Below are positions 1-10,130 of a stretch of DNA of 64,000 bases, piece after piece. Below the pieces are notes generated by a model that did no database searches, had not been told where the DNA came from, and saw only the letters and a list, made by a program, of their open reading frames with translations. The DNA is taken from positions 26,299,936 to 26,363,935 of the forward strand of contig CM034233.1 of the NCBI GenBank assembly GCA_019916065.1. The letters are read 5' to 3'. Source of the stretch: Vitellaria paradoxa. Its lineage: Eukaryota; Streptophyta; Magnoliopsida; Ericales; Sapotaceae. How positions within the stretch are numbered: position 1 is the first letter of the stretch; every line of letters begins with the position of its first letter. Position numbers and translations under genes: made by a program.

Positions 1-2970
1 CCACGGACAAAACAAATTACATCGATTCCTTTCTTATTTCATACTTTCTATGAAAATCAGAAAAGAACTAAGATCAATCTCTTTTCCATCCTCCACCCAA
101 CTAAACAAACAAGAAAGAAATACACTTTTGGAATGCAAAATAGTCCTTTATGAGTTTTCGAATATTCTCCTATTGCGTTCCTTCCAGATCAACCAAAAAA
201 GGCAATGCGGGATTATGTTCCATATCTTCCTCTTTCTCTTGCCCATAGGCTGTCCCCACCAAGTTAGAAGAAAACTTTTTAAGCCTATGGGAAAACACAT
301 TTGAACTCCAAAACATGAAAGAATTAGGCTCCAAATATCAGTTACCCAAACACAGTGGATGAGTAAATGATCAATAGATTTCTCCTGTCTTAGACATAAA
401 GGGCACCTGTTAACTATAGCATAACCTCGTCGCTTAAGATTGTCCATTGTCAAAATCCTTCCCCTAACCGCATACCAGGTGAAAAAAGATGACTCTTGTA
501 GGTACTGGAGCCTTCCATAATTTCTTCCAAGGAAAATTATCCTCCACTCCACTCTGCAAGAACAAATAAAAGGAATTGATCGAGAACACTTTATTCACTG
601 AATGCTGCCATCTCAGTGAATCAACCGAGTCTTCCATTGGGCAAGAATAAAGGATTTCCATCAAGGTCCTAAAACTATCCACTTCCTAATCATTCAGATT
701 CCTTCGCAACTGAACATTTCAACTTCTATTAGATCCTATCCCCGATGAATAATCAGAAACCAAAGCATTCTTGTCCAAAATAATGGCATAAATGTCAGGA
801 AAAACATTGGAGAGGCTGCCCCCTGTCAACCATTTATGTTTCCAAAACAAAATCCTATCTCCCCTTCCCACCTTCCAAGATAAACATCTGTCAAAACTCG
901 GCCATATCTTGCTTAAACTTCTCCATAAACTAACACCAAAAGATGGGGACCCAACATCGGATTTCCATCCACCTTTTACAACTCCATATTTGGTCTCAAT
1001 CAAATGCCTCCAAAGACTAGTTTCTTCATGAGCAAATCTCCAAAGCCATTTACCCCTAAGGGCTTCATTGTGCAGCTTAAGCTGCCTGATGGCAGCTCCC
1101 CCCATATGAATGGAGTTGCAAACAATTTTCTAATCCACTAAGTTGTGCTTGAACACTTCTTCACTTGTTCCCCAAAGGAAATTCCTTTGTAACCGCTCAA
1201 TTTCCTTGAGAACTCTAATAGGGGCAGGAAAAAGTGAAAAGAAATGGGTGGGAAGGCTGGATAAAACACTCTTAATCAAGGTGACTCTCGCTCCTGTGGA
1301 TAAATAATTAGCTTTCCACCCTGCCAATCTATTTCTGCACCTTTCAATAACAGGTTCCCAGATTTCTTTAGACTTGAACTTTGCTCCAATGATTATCCCC
1401 AAGTAAACAGTAGGAAGGGACCCTATATTACATCCAAGAACAGCTGCAAATTCCTCTATGCCTGCATTAAATCCCACGGGTAGTACCTCAGATTTACTGA
1501 GGTTTATCTTGAGGCTAGCGACAGCTTCGAACCCTAGTAGGATGCAGCGAAGATGTCCAAGCTGAAGCAAATCAGCCCCGCAGAACACAATTGAATCATC
1601 TGCAAACAGCAGGTGAGAAATACTTAGTCTCTGCCTACTGTTTTGCACAGGAAACCCTCAATGAAGCCTGCCTCCGCAGCCTTATCAATCATCCTGTTTG
1701 GAACCTCCATTACTAAAATGAATAGAAAAGGAGATAAAGGATCTCCTTGTCTTAGCCCCCGAGGGGAAAGAAAAAAGCCTTCAAGGGATCCATTAATCAA
1801 GACTGAAAAGCTGGCAGTGGAGGTACACCATTTTATCCATTGACACCATCTTTCCCCGAAGCCCATTCTACTCAGCAAATGCAGCAGGAATTTCCAGTTC
1901 ACATGATCATAAGCTTTTTCTATATCCAGTTTGCAGACCAAGCCAGCATCTTTGCTTTTGAATCTTGAATGCAGGACCTCATTTGCAATAATAATTGCAT
2001 CCAAAATCTGCCTGCCCCTTAACAAAAGCATGCTGAGATTCAGAGATGAGCTTGTCAATTACCTGTTTCAGCCTATTGGCTAGAACTTTGGACAGCAACT
2101 TGTACACTGCACCCACTAGACTAATTGACCTGAAATCCTTTAATTCCACAGCTCCCTTTTACTTCGGAATTAGTGCAATGAAGGTAGAGTTCAAGCTTCG
2201 TACAAACCTGCAACTGCAGTGGAATTCTCCAAAAACAGCTAGCAGATCCTCCTTCAGTATTTCCTAGCATCTTTGAAAAAAGGCCAATGTCCATCCATCT
2301 GGGCCAGGGTCTTTATCCCCATTTAATTCCATCATCGCCTCGAATACCTCTGGTTCAGTGAAAGGAATCTCTAGGCAGTCTGCTGCAGAGGAACTTAGCT
2401 GAGAAAACACTATGTCATTCACTAACGGCCTCCAATTTTCTTCTTCCGCAAACAGTTTCTTGTAAAACTCCACAATACGCTGTCTAATCATCCCTTGATC
2501 TTCAGTGAGCTCCCCATTAACTTTCAATTTATCAATCCAATTCCTCCTTTTATTTGCAGAAGATATTTTATGGAAGAATTTTGTATTGCGATCTCCTTCT
2601 TTAAGCCAACAGATTCTGGACTTTTGCCTCCAACTTATTTCTTCCATTTTAATTAAACTAGTTAACTTCAAAATCTTATCTTGCCGCAGAGATCTTCCTG
2701 TTTCAGATAATAAACCACCATCATCCAGCCTGTCAAGCTCTTTAATGTCTTTTTCCATTTGGCCTTTCTGCTGTGCTATCCTTCCAAACACCTCATTGTT
2801 CCAGATTTTCAGATCTGCCTTTAAAACCTTTAGCTTTTGACACAGTCTGTAGCTAGCAGTTCCTTCAAAATGGTAATTCTGTCACCAATGAGCAATCATT
2901 TCCTTAAAACCTTCTGTCTGCAGCCACATGTTTTCAAATCTGAAAGCAAGCCCTTTTATATTAGGACAAT
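1..2970 (-). pseudogene. Decayed LINE (L1-type non-LTR retrotransposon), ORF2 reverse transcriptase and zinc-binding region
   Basis: Reading leftward from about 2970, fragments in shifting frames give a plant L1-type ORF2. 2791-2264 is the region leading into reverse transcriptase and includes DKDPGPDGW. 2058-1624 carries the RT core with [18 protein letters not shown]. 1648-1130 carries the FADD catalytic motif and the thumb, with WKANYLSTGARVTLIKSVL. 1105-719 and 682-464 continue the C-terminal part. 552-148 is the zf-RVT zinc-binding domain with CPLCLRQEKSIDHLLIHC. Stops and frameshifts separate the pieces, so it is inactive. The apurinic endonuclease domain is missing: homology stops near 2970, as in typical 5'-truncated copies. 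The 3' end and any poly(A) lie at or beyond the left edge. Family assignment is firm from the motifs. Exact ends are not. Confidence 0.92.
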
Positions 2971-3526
2971 AACTTAAACACAAAATGCCAAAACTAACCC
3001 TGGTTGCTAACAGTGAACACATATATCTAACTAGCTAATATACTCTAATAGAAGGAACCTGGGGGGGTCCTTAGGCCTTTGCTCCTATCCTAAGGTAGAT
3101 CTCACGAAGATTAAGTGTGGGCACACTAAACTTTAATAGAGATACGAAGATTCCTTTACTGTGGCTAGAAAGATCCAACTGGAGGTTGCCAAGGGACTAG
3201 GCATCACTTCACTGGCCAAGAGACTAGGCATCCCTTAACTGAGTATACGGGAGGTGCCAAGTGTTAAAGAACTGACTATCCACACTAGTGAAGATTAGGA
3301 AAAAAAAAATGAGCACACTTCAATTACTCAGCACGCATCATATTCCATTTGAAGGTAAAGTTGTATCTAAATCTACCTTTGGATGCCAACTTAGACAGTT
3401 CCTGAATGTCTTGATTATGCAATTGATAGATTTACATTTTTCTTTTTTTTGGCAAGAGAGACAACGAGTTAGAAAATTGGAAAGGAGAAATATGAAGATA
3501 AGCTTTTGCAGACATCTCCGCTCTGC
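2971..3526. other. Unassigned intergenic sequence with a short internal duplication
   Basis: No coding signal is convincing. Around 3193-3245 a phrase of about 27 bases built on GGGACTAGGCATC is repeated almost at once (AGAGACTAGGCATC), giving a small imperfect tandem duplication. The stretch has higher GC than the intergenic DNA further right and may be a relic of another retroelement, but I recognise no LTR ends. Confidence 0.4.
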
Positions 3527-3793
3527 CTATCTGTTTTCTTTTTTTTTTTTTTTTGATAAAATAAAAATTGTTGAAAAGGTATCAAGAGGGAACATCCAAA
3601 GGACCATTAAGTGTGATAACTGAGTGATCTCCTTGCCTTGGACATGTTTATCTCCATTAGGTGCATAGCGCTCGAGCAATCCCTTTGGTTTAATTGAATG
3701 AGTCTCCACCGCAGCAGTATCCAACATTTGTTTTGAAAAGCCCACAATCATCCGATTAACAACCAACTGCCCATATAACTTAGGTAGACGCAT
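3527..3793 (-). CDS. Unidentified 88-codon ORF, possibly an exon or coding relic
   Basis: An open minus-strand frame starts at an ATG at 3793. Its N-terminal 60 residues look protein-like (for example KLYGQLVVNRMIVGFSKQML and HSIKPKGLLERYAPNGDKHV). It then degenerates into a run of lysines encoded by the poly-T tract at 3538-3554. GC content and codon use in 3620-3793 are gene-like compared with the flanks. I do not recognise the family. It could be an exon of a decayed gene or part of an unrecognised mobile element. The lysine-rich end is almost certainly not protein. Confidence 0.25.
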   Translation of the reverse strand: MRLPKLYGQLVVNRMIVGFSKQMLDTAAVETHSIKPKGLLERYAPNGDKHVQGKEITQLSHLMVLWMFPLDTFSTIFILSKKKKKENR

Positions 3794-3968
3794 ATGGCCG
3801 GTGAGTTGTAGTGGAGACTCTCTCTCTCATTTTTTTTTTCCTTTCCTTTTTCCTTCACACCTTTCAGTAGTATTGTACACAAGCAAAAGCAACTATAGAG
3901 GACTTCGAAGTAGTTTGGTCATTCTTGCAGCTCGCTATAGCCTTTTTGGCCTAGAAGCAAGCAGAATC

Positions 3969-4192
3969 TGTTGGATGTTGATATTCTGATTTCAATGTGT
4001 TAATATTCATGTATCATTGTATTTATGCATTTAGGAGTAATGTATATATTTACCTATCATAGTATTTATGTATATCTAAGGGTGATGTATCTAGTTTAGG
4101 TAATTTAAACAGTCTTTATTGTATGATTATAAATAAAAACCATGGACAACCCAATTGGGGCAAGTCATTCAGCAAAATATCTTCTCTTTTTA
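3969..4192 (+). repeat. 5' LTR of Copia element 1
   Basis: This begins TGTTGGATGTT and is colinear with 8872-9078 over nearly its whole length, differing by substitutions and an indel near 4053-4075. It lies directly upstream of a tRNA-Met primer-binding site. The host bases before it, GAATC (3964-3968), match TAATC (9079-9083) after the 3' LTR at four of five positions, consistent with an aged 5-bp target duplication. Confidence 0.9.
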
Positions 4193-4193
4193 A

Positions 4194-4206
4194 TGGTATC
4201 AGAGCC
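4194..4206 (+). other. Primer-binding site (initiator tRNA-Met) of Copia element 1
   Basis: TGGTATCAGAGCC, complementary to the 3' end of plant initiator tRNA-Met, sits one base after the 5' LTR. This is the standard location and sequence for plant Copia elements. Confidence 0.95.
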
Positions 4207-4289
4207 ATTTCACTTTTCGACTTCTACGGTATGTCTTACCGAATAAATCTTCTCTTTGCTAGTACAACTTCTTCTCTACCTTTCATAAT

Positions 4290-5216
4290 GTCTGAAATTT
4301 CTCACATCTCAAATTTTGAGACTCAACCAAACCAAATAACTAGAGAACTACAGAATCTGCAACTCTTTTACTGTCGTAATGGCCGAAACTATTTGAAATG
4401 GTCTTAGATAGTCAAGACCTTTCTAAAGGGAAAAGGAAAGATCAGCCATATAACTGGTGATTCTCCAAATCCCCAAGACTCAAAGTTCAATCTTTGGGAT
4501 GAGGAGGAATCCATGATTATGTCATGGCTGTGGAACTCAATGATGCCTGAGGTGAGTGGCCCACATATGTTCCTGACAACAGCCAAAGATATTTGGGAAG
4601 CTGTCCGACAAACCTACTCCAAGATGAAAGATGCAGCCCTTATCTATGAGATTAAAACAAAGTTGTACACCACCAAACAACTTGCAATGTCTGTCATTGA
4701 GTACTATAATGTTATCAATAGTTACTGGCTGGAATTGGATTCCTATCAAGATTTCAAAATGAAGTGTAGTGAAGATGTAGCCACCTTGAAACAATATGTT
4801 GAAAGGGAAAGAATTTTCGAATTCCTTGCAGGGTTGAAAATTGAATTTGACTAGATCCGTATACAAGTCTTGGGGAAGAAGACTTTACATTCTCTCAATG
4901 AAGTTTTTTCTCTTGTTTGGGCCAAAGAAGGTAGAAGAACTAGATGCTTCATACTCCTAATTCAGAAGGATCTGCCATGGTAACTACTATCGAAAATTTT
5001 GAGCCTTCTAGTGAGACGTTGAATGCTAATGCAGAAAAGGCAAGGGTAGAGGGGACTAAGTCATCTCAAAGAGGAGGAGTTTGGTGTACTTATTGCAAAA
5101 AGTCGCGGCACACCAAAGACACTTGCTAGAAACTCCATGGAAAGCCCCAAGGAGTAGGACGCCGTGGTGGATCTAAAGGAAACCAGCAACATGGACGAGC
5201 CAACATGACCAATCTT
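4290..5216 (+). pseudogene. Copia 1 gag (UBN2-type with zinc knuckle), broken
   Basis: The frame runs from ATG near 4288 through a typical plant Copia gag (UBN2-like). Recognisable pieces are NGRNYLKWS, LWDEEESMIMSWLWNSM, AKDIWEAVRQTYSKM and FEFLAGL. It is interrupted by stop codons (for example at 4405 and 4852). Near 5086-5129 it ends in a CCHC zinc knuckle, CTYCKKSRHTKDTC, spacing C-X2-C-X4-H-X4-C, which in the family binds the RNA genome. A stop follows immediately and the SINE insertion splits the downstream linker. Confidence 0.85.
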
Positions 5217-5316
5217 TTTTTTTTTGATAGTTAAGTGGGGAAGGGGCCTTGGGTTTTGAACCCGGGTGGTGAGCGGCCAAATGAGGGTCTCAGCCACTGG
5301 GCTAAGAGGCTCGCTC
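5216..5316 (-). mobile_element. tRNA-derived SINE, 101 bp, inserted in Copia 1
   Basis: A 101-bp insertion is flanked by perfect 17-bp direct repeats, GCCAACATGACCAATCT at 5199-5215 and 5317-5333. It begins with an 11-T run, so the element lies on the minus strand with a poly(A) tail. Read on the minus strand it has an RNA polymerase III A-box-like TAGCCCAGTGGC and a B-box-like GGTTCAAAACC, as expected for a tRNA-derived SINE mobilised by LINE machinery. It is very short for a plant SINE, little more than the tRNA-like head plus tail, so it may be 3'-short or a minimal family. It lies antisense in the gag-pol linker and postdates the Copia insertion. Confidence 0.88.
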
Positions 5317-5333
5317 GCCAACATGACCAATCT

Positions 5334-6460
5334 AGAAATCCAATCTAATGAGAAACCAAGTTTTGATGGTGGAAACTTCAATAAAGAAGAGATTGAGCGA
5401 CTTAGGAGCTTCCTCATTGCCCTTGAGAAACCGATAGGTTCATGTTCTTTTGCTCAAAATGGACTAGTGCCTCAAATACTATTCAATCTAGCTCTTGGGT
5501 CGTTGACTCAGGAGCTTTGGATCATGTGACTCGGGTTTTAGGATCTTTTACCTCTTATTAACCACGCCCAAGTAATAAAAAAATCAAGGTGGTAGATGGT
5601 TCCTTCACAACAGTTGCTGGTCAAGGGGCGGTGGATTTAAACACTTTAAGTTCTTTAAAAAGTGTTCAACATGTCCCAAAGTTGACTATTAATCTCTTAT
5701 CTATATGTCAAGTAACTAAATACCTAAATTGTTATGTAATATTTTTCCCTGAGTATTGTGTGTTTCAGGATCTAGCCATGGGGAAGATGATTGGGCGTGC
5801 TAGAGTAAAAGACGGGCTATATTTTCTTGAAGTTCTAAAAGCGAGGGGTAGCCACAGTGATCAGTTTCCTAAAACCTATGTTTCAATTAATTCCAATAAA
5901 GATGATATTTGGAATCATCATTTTCGTTTGGGACATCCTGCTTTTAGTCTTCTTAAGAAAATGTTTCCTTCATTATTTAAAAATCTTGTTGCTGAAAGTT
6001 TTCATTGTGATGTTTGTGAGTTTGCAAAACACCACTGCGTGTCATTTTCTATTAGTAATACAAGGTCCTCTTTTCCATTCAATTTGATTCACTCTGACAT
6101 TTGGGGACCATCACAAATTTCAAATATTTCTGGCGCAAGGTGGCTTGTAACATTTAGTGATGATTGCACTAGACTTACTTGGGTATTCCTTCTTAAACAC
6201 AAATCTAATGTGAGCCACATTTTTCCCACTTTTTGTAATATGATTAAAAATCAGTTTTAAGTTGGAATTAAAGGCATTTGAACTGATAATGCTAGGGACT
6301 ATTTTAACCAAGTTTTGTCTCCTTATTTTCAGAAAGAAGGTATTATCCACCAATCTTCTTCTATAGACACCCCACAATAAAACGGGGTGGCTGAACGAAA
6401 AATAGACACTTACTCGAGATAACCCAAGCATTATTATTTCAAACTCATGTTCCTAAAAAT
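5334..6460 (+). pseudogene. Copia 1 protease/integrase region, broken
   Basis: After the SINE the frame continues with the protease-like segment (a DSGA-like motif survives near 5490-5530 as WVVDSGA-type sequence across a frameshift). The long open frame 5589-6260 follows and contains the GAG-pre-integrase zinc module (WNHHFRLGHPAFSLLKKM, then CDVCEFAKH) and the start of the integrase core (FNLIHSDIWGPS, VTFSDDCTRLTWVFLL). Beyond the stop at 6260 the remaining integrase motifs (TDNARDY, NGVAERK) are still readable but interrupted. The integrase is therefore not functional. Confidence 0.85.
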
Positions 6461-7373
6461 TATTGGGAGAAACTGTTTTGACAGCCACCTATTTAATCAA
6501 TCGAATAGCTTCTAGAGTTTTGGATTACAAAAGTCCAATGGATACATTCTCTGAATGCTTCCCAGCTTTCCAATTGTTCTCCAAACTCCTCCAAAAATCT
6601 CTTGTTGTGTGTGTTTTGTACGTATTCATAAAAATCAGCGAAGCAAACTTGATCCGAGGGTTCTTAAATGTATTTTTGTTGGGTTTTCAAATTCAAAAAA
6701 AGGTTACATTGTTACCATCCACCTTCAAGGAAATTCTTTGTCTCTATTGATGTCACTTTTGTTGAAAGAGAATCATTCTTTGCTCCACCTTATCTTCAGG
6801 GGGAGAAAATTAGGAAGATAAGGATCTTGATGCTTTTTTGCTTGATCTTCCTAGGTCTAGAAATTCTGTAGGTTCTAAAAGTTCTGCAAAAAATTCTGCA
6901 GGTTTTGAGAACTCTGTAGGTTTAAAAATTCTGCAGGTTCTGAAAAATCTTTGCCAACTGATCTTGTACACGAGTCTCTTGCGAACCTACAGGTCTTTAT
7001 GAGTCTAATGAATTCAGATCTGAACCTATTTATACAGATTCGGTTTTGCCCGTCCGCTTCAAGTCTATTCTAGAAGACAACAGCCTTCTCCGACGCCTAT
7101 GCAAGCTTAAGATTCTGAAACGAAGTCAGTTATTGAATCAATTCGTAGTTATATTCTTGTAATTGATGACCCTCATATCCCTATAATTGATGATCTCGAT
7201 TAGCCAATTGCCACTAGAAAAGGAGTTAGGCAATTACTGAACATCCCATAGCTCACTTTATATCCTACAAAAACCTCTCACCTTCACATAGAGCTTTTCT
7301 TTAAAAAATAAACAATGTCCGAATTCCTCAAACACTTCATGAGGCACTAGGGAATGAGAATTGGGAGAGAACC
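6461..7373 (+). pseudogene. Copia 1 integrase C-terminus and linker, heavily decayed
   Basis: 6463-6750 and 6555-6821 contain typical plant Copia integrase C-terminal wording in two frames (ATYLINRIASRVL, then KLDPRVLKCIFVGFSNSKKG). Frameshifts separate them. Around 6850-6950 short copies of TTCTGCAGGTTCT-like sequence form a degenerate tandem repeat in the linker before RT. No intact frame remains. Confidence 0.75.
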
Positions 7374-8864
7374 ATGAGAGAAGTGATGGAAGCCTTAAAG
7401 AAAAATCAGACTTGGGATATTGTTGAGTTACCAAAGGATAAGAAACCCGTAGGTTGCAAGTGGGTGTTTACAGTTAAATATAAGGCTGACGGGGCTTTGG
7501 AGAGGTATAAAGCAAGATTGGTAGCGAAAGGATATACCCAAACCTATGGTGTAGATTATCAAGAAGCATTTGCACTTGTTCCAAAAATGAACACCATTAG
7601 AATTTTGTTACCTTTGGCTGCCAATCTTGATTAGTGTTTGCAGCAATATGACGTAAACAATGCCTTTCTACACGGTGACTTGGAATAAGAAGTGTATATG
7701 GACCCTCCACCAGGTTTTGATAAATTGTTTGATGGTAACAAAGTGTGTAGGTTAAAGAAAGCTCCTTATGGCTTGAAGCAATCATCAGGAGCCTGGTTTG
7801 GAATATTCACAAAAGTCATGCTAAAGATGGAATATAAATAGAGTCAGGTAGATCACACTCTAGTTATTAAACATTCAGGTAATGGAGGAATTACATCCCT
7901 TATTGTATATGTTGATGATATTATAGTTACAGGAAATGACTTAGAAGAAAGGCAGCAACTTACGAGGAGATTGGCTATAGAATTTGATATTAAGGATTTG
8001 GGAAGACTCAAGTATTTTTTGGGAATAGAAGTGGCTTGTTTAGCAAATGGAATATTTATTTCACAACAAAAATATGTTCTGAATCTTCTTAAAGAGACGG
8101 GAATGCTTGGATATAAACCATGTGACATGCCAATTAAACCAAACAATAGGCTAGGTAAAGTTGACAAGGAGACAACTGGGGATAGGGGGAGATACCAAAA
8201 ATTAGTAGGTAAGCTAATTTACCTATCACACACTAGACCTGATATAGCATATGCGATCAGCGTGATTAGTCAATTTATGCATAATCCGAAAGAATCTTAT
8301 CTCCAAGTTGTCTATGGAGTTCTTCGCTATCTCAAGTCAACACCTGGTAAAGGAATTCTTTACAAGAAAAGTGGAGGACTACAACTAGATGTTTACACTG
8401 ATACAGATTGGGTAGGGTCATTAGTAGATAGATGATCGACGTTTGGTTACTGTGCCTTTCTAGGCAACAACTTGATGACTTGGCAAAGCAAAAAACAAAA
8501 TGTAGTGGCAAGATCAAGCGCGGAAGCTGAATTCCAAGTTATGGCACATGGTATTTGCGAATTGCTCTGGTTGAAAATCATTCTTGAAGACTTAAAGGTG
8601 AAGTGGGACGGTCCTATTAAGTTGTATTGTGACAAGAAATTAACCATCAGTATAGCTCATAATCCAATTCAACATGATAGAACAAAACATGTTGAAGTGG
8701 ATAGGCATTTCATAAAGGAGAAATTAGATAGTGGATTGATTTGTACACCCTATATCTCAACTAGAGGACATCTTGCTGGCATTCTTACTAAGGGACTGCC
8801 TAATCCATCATTTCATACTATGTTAGACAAGCTGGGAATGGAAAATGTTTACAATCCAGCTTGA
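7374..8864 (+). pseudogene. Copia 1 reverse transcriptase and RNase H, broken
   Basis: RT begins with KKPVGCKWVFTVKYKADG and YKARLVAKGYTQTYGVDY. It continues through KAPYGLKQSSGAWF and reaches the catalytic YVDDIIVTGND near 7905. The RNase H part follows, with LMTWQSKKQNVVARSSAEAE and a KHVEVDRHFIKEKL segment. It ends at the TGA at 8862-8864 that abuts the polypurine tract. In-frame stops interrupt it (for example near 7632, 7686, 7839 and 8433), several in positions where the family has a codon one transition away. Catalytic residues are recognisable but the protein cannot be made. Confidence 0.9.
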
Positions 8865-8871
8865 GGGTAAG
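8863..8871 (+). other. Polypurine tract of Copia 1
   Basis: GAGGGTAAG, a purine-rich run immediately before the TGTTGG start of the 3' LTR. This is the usual second-strand priming position. One T interrupts it. Confidence 0.75.
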
Positions 8872-9078
8872 TGTTGGATGTTTTTATTCTGATTTAATGT
8901 GTTAATATTCATGTATCATTGTATTTATGCATTTAGGAGTGATGTATATATTTATATATCTAAAGGTGATGTATCTAGTCTAGGTAATTTAAACAGTCTT
9001 TATTGTATGATTATAAATAAAAATCATAGACAACCCAATTGGGGTAGGTCATTCTGCAAAATATCTTCTCTTTTTACA
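8872..9078 (+). repeat. 3' LTR of Copia element 1
   Basis: This starts TGTTGGATG and ends TTTACA. It is homologous to 3969-4192 but shorter, because it lacks about 18 bases of an internal near-repeat. It is followed by TAATC, the degenerate partner of GAATC before the 5' LTR. Confidence 0.9.
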
Positions 9079-9083
9079 TAATC

Positions 9084-9786
9084 AAATTTGTGATTGGCTA
9101 TATTTGAGTTGGTAGCGTCACCATCTGTAATTTATGGTGGTAGCAAATGGCTATGGCAGCTTTTGGTTTCGATTTGCAAGAGTTAAACTGAGAAACATAT
9201 ATAACTGTGTATTTTGTTTTTTTTGCCTTTTGTTGAAAACTAAACATAACCTAAGGTTGGTCTAAACTTGGAATATTTTTTGGCAATAACTATTGCTGCA
9301 TATTTGATAAAGGCAAAGATCAGATTCTTGTTTTCCGGCCTCCAAAGAGTGCTGTTTGAGCTTTGACTCTTTTTTGGTAATAAATATTTGCTGCATATTT
9401 GATAAAGCTGAAATGCCAGTTACTCAGGTAAATGTTTGCTACGGTGTAATACTGTTGATAGAATCATAGAACTACATTTAACCCTTTGTTTTTTGATAGG
9501 TAGAATTACATTTGACTGCTACAGGTCTATGGATAATCTATATAACAAATCAGCTCATTCTTGTCAAAATATATCACCAAATCAAGGGCTAAGATTTTGT
9601 TTTATATAACCAATGGCTGAGATTTGTTGGTCTCCTAATTTACCGCCCAAATATGTAGATCAATTCTAACTAGGCAAGCGCGATGTCACTTCAATACAAA
9701 AATGATACGGTACAAACATAGACATGTATGTGTATGTGGGGAAAGAGTGAGAGTGAGAGTGAGAGTGATAGGAGAGTGGGATTTAG
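9084..9786. other. Gene-free interval with small duplications
   Basis: No coding exon is visible on either strand. Two near-copies of a GCTGCATATTTGATAAAG phrase occur (about 9294-9313 and 9389-9407). A block at 9538-9635 (ATATAACAAATCAGCTCA...GGCTGAGATTTG) recurs in diverged form at 10239-10297 on the far side of the SCYL1 fragment. A GAGAGT microsatellite lies at 9746-9768, within what would be intron 1 of the SCYL1-like gene. Confidence 0.5.
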
Positions 9787-9912
9787 CTTGGAGGTGCCGC
9801 GATAGTGAGTCCAGGAGCCCCAAGCAGAGGAGTAAGGCTCACCGATGTTGTAGGGTAGGTTAGCAGGTTCGGAGACAGATCCAGCGATGATGCCCTTCAA
9901 GAATCTGAGCAT
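9787..9912 (-). pseudogene. First coding exon of a SCYL1-like (SCY1-like pseudokinase) gene; rest of gene absent
   Basis: Forty-two codons from the ATG at 9912 include MLRFLKGIIAGS and LPYNIGEPYSSAWGSWTHYR. They match the conserved N-terminus of the plant SCY1-like/N-terminal kinase-like protein family, scaffold pseudokinases of Golgi/COPI trafficking and tRNA export. The frame ends at GGCACCTCCAAG in phase 0, where the family has an exon boundary by my recollection. The next bases are CTAAAT instead of the consensus donor GTAAAT, so a single G-to-C change appears to have destroyed the splice donor. No pseudokinase or HEAT-repeat exon is visible on the minus strand between 9786 and 1. Either the gene was truncated or this is a duplicated head fragment. 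Its UTR-like upstream DNA is at 9913-10130. Confidence 0.72.
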
Positions 9913-10130
9913 CTTCTTTCAGGAACCGCAGAGAATCTCCCCTGAGCCCCAACGATAGATAGAAGCGCTGGGTTGATTGATTTGTGGAGTCTGATGACAG
10001 CGAGGATGAGCGATGCAAGAGCGGAATGAGAACGGAAGGAACCAGGAACGAGAGCAGTGATCTTTTGCTTCACAGAATACAGATGTATCTGGTGTATGAG
10101 TTGTTTTTCTCAACTTTTTCACCGTTGATC
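9913..10130 (-). promoter_or_regulatory. Probable 5' UTR/upstream region of the SCYL1-like fragment
   Basis: This is a moderately GC-rich stretch directly upstream of the SCYL1-like ATG. On the minus strand it contains CT-rich segments typical of plant leaders. GC content falls sharply at about 10130, which marks the edge of the gene-derived segment. No TATA box is obvious at a fixed distance. Confidence 0.4.

Larger units (their letters stand above)
3969..9078 (+). mobile_element. Copia (Ty1) LTR retrotransposon 1, degenerate, about 5.1 kb
   Basis: The element has both LTRs (3969-4192, 8872-9078), a tRNA-Met primer site, internal gag-pol relics in Copia order (gag, integrase, RT, RNase H) and a purine-rich tract at 8863-8871 abutting the 3' LTR. 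The LTRs are visibly diverged and the coding region has many stops, so this is an old, dead insertion. It was later hit by a SINE at 5216-5316. It lies between the LINE relic and the SCYL1 fragment. Confidence 0.93.
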
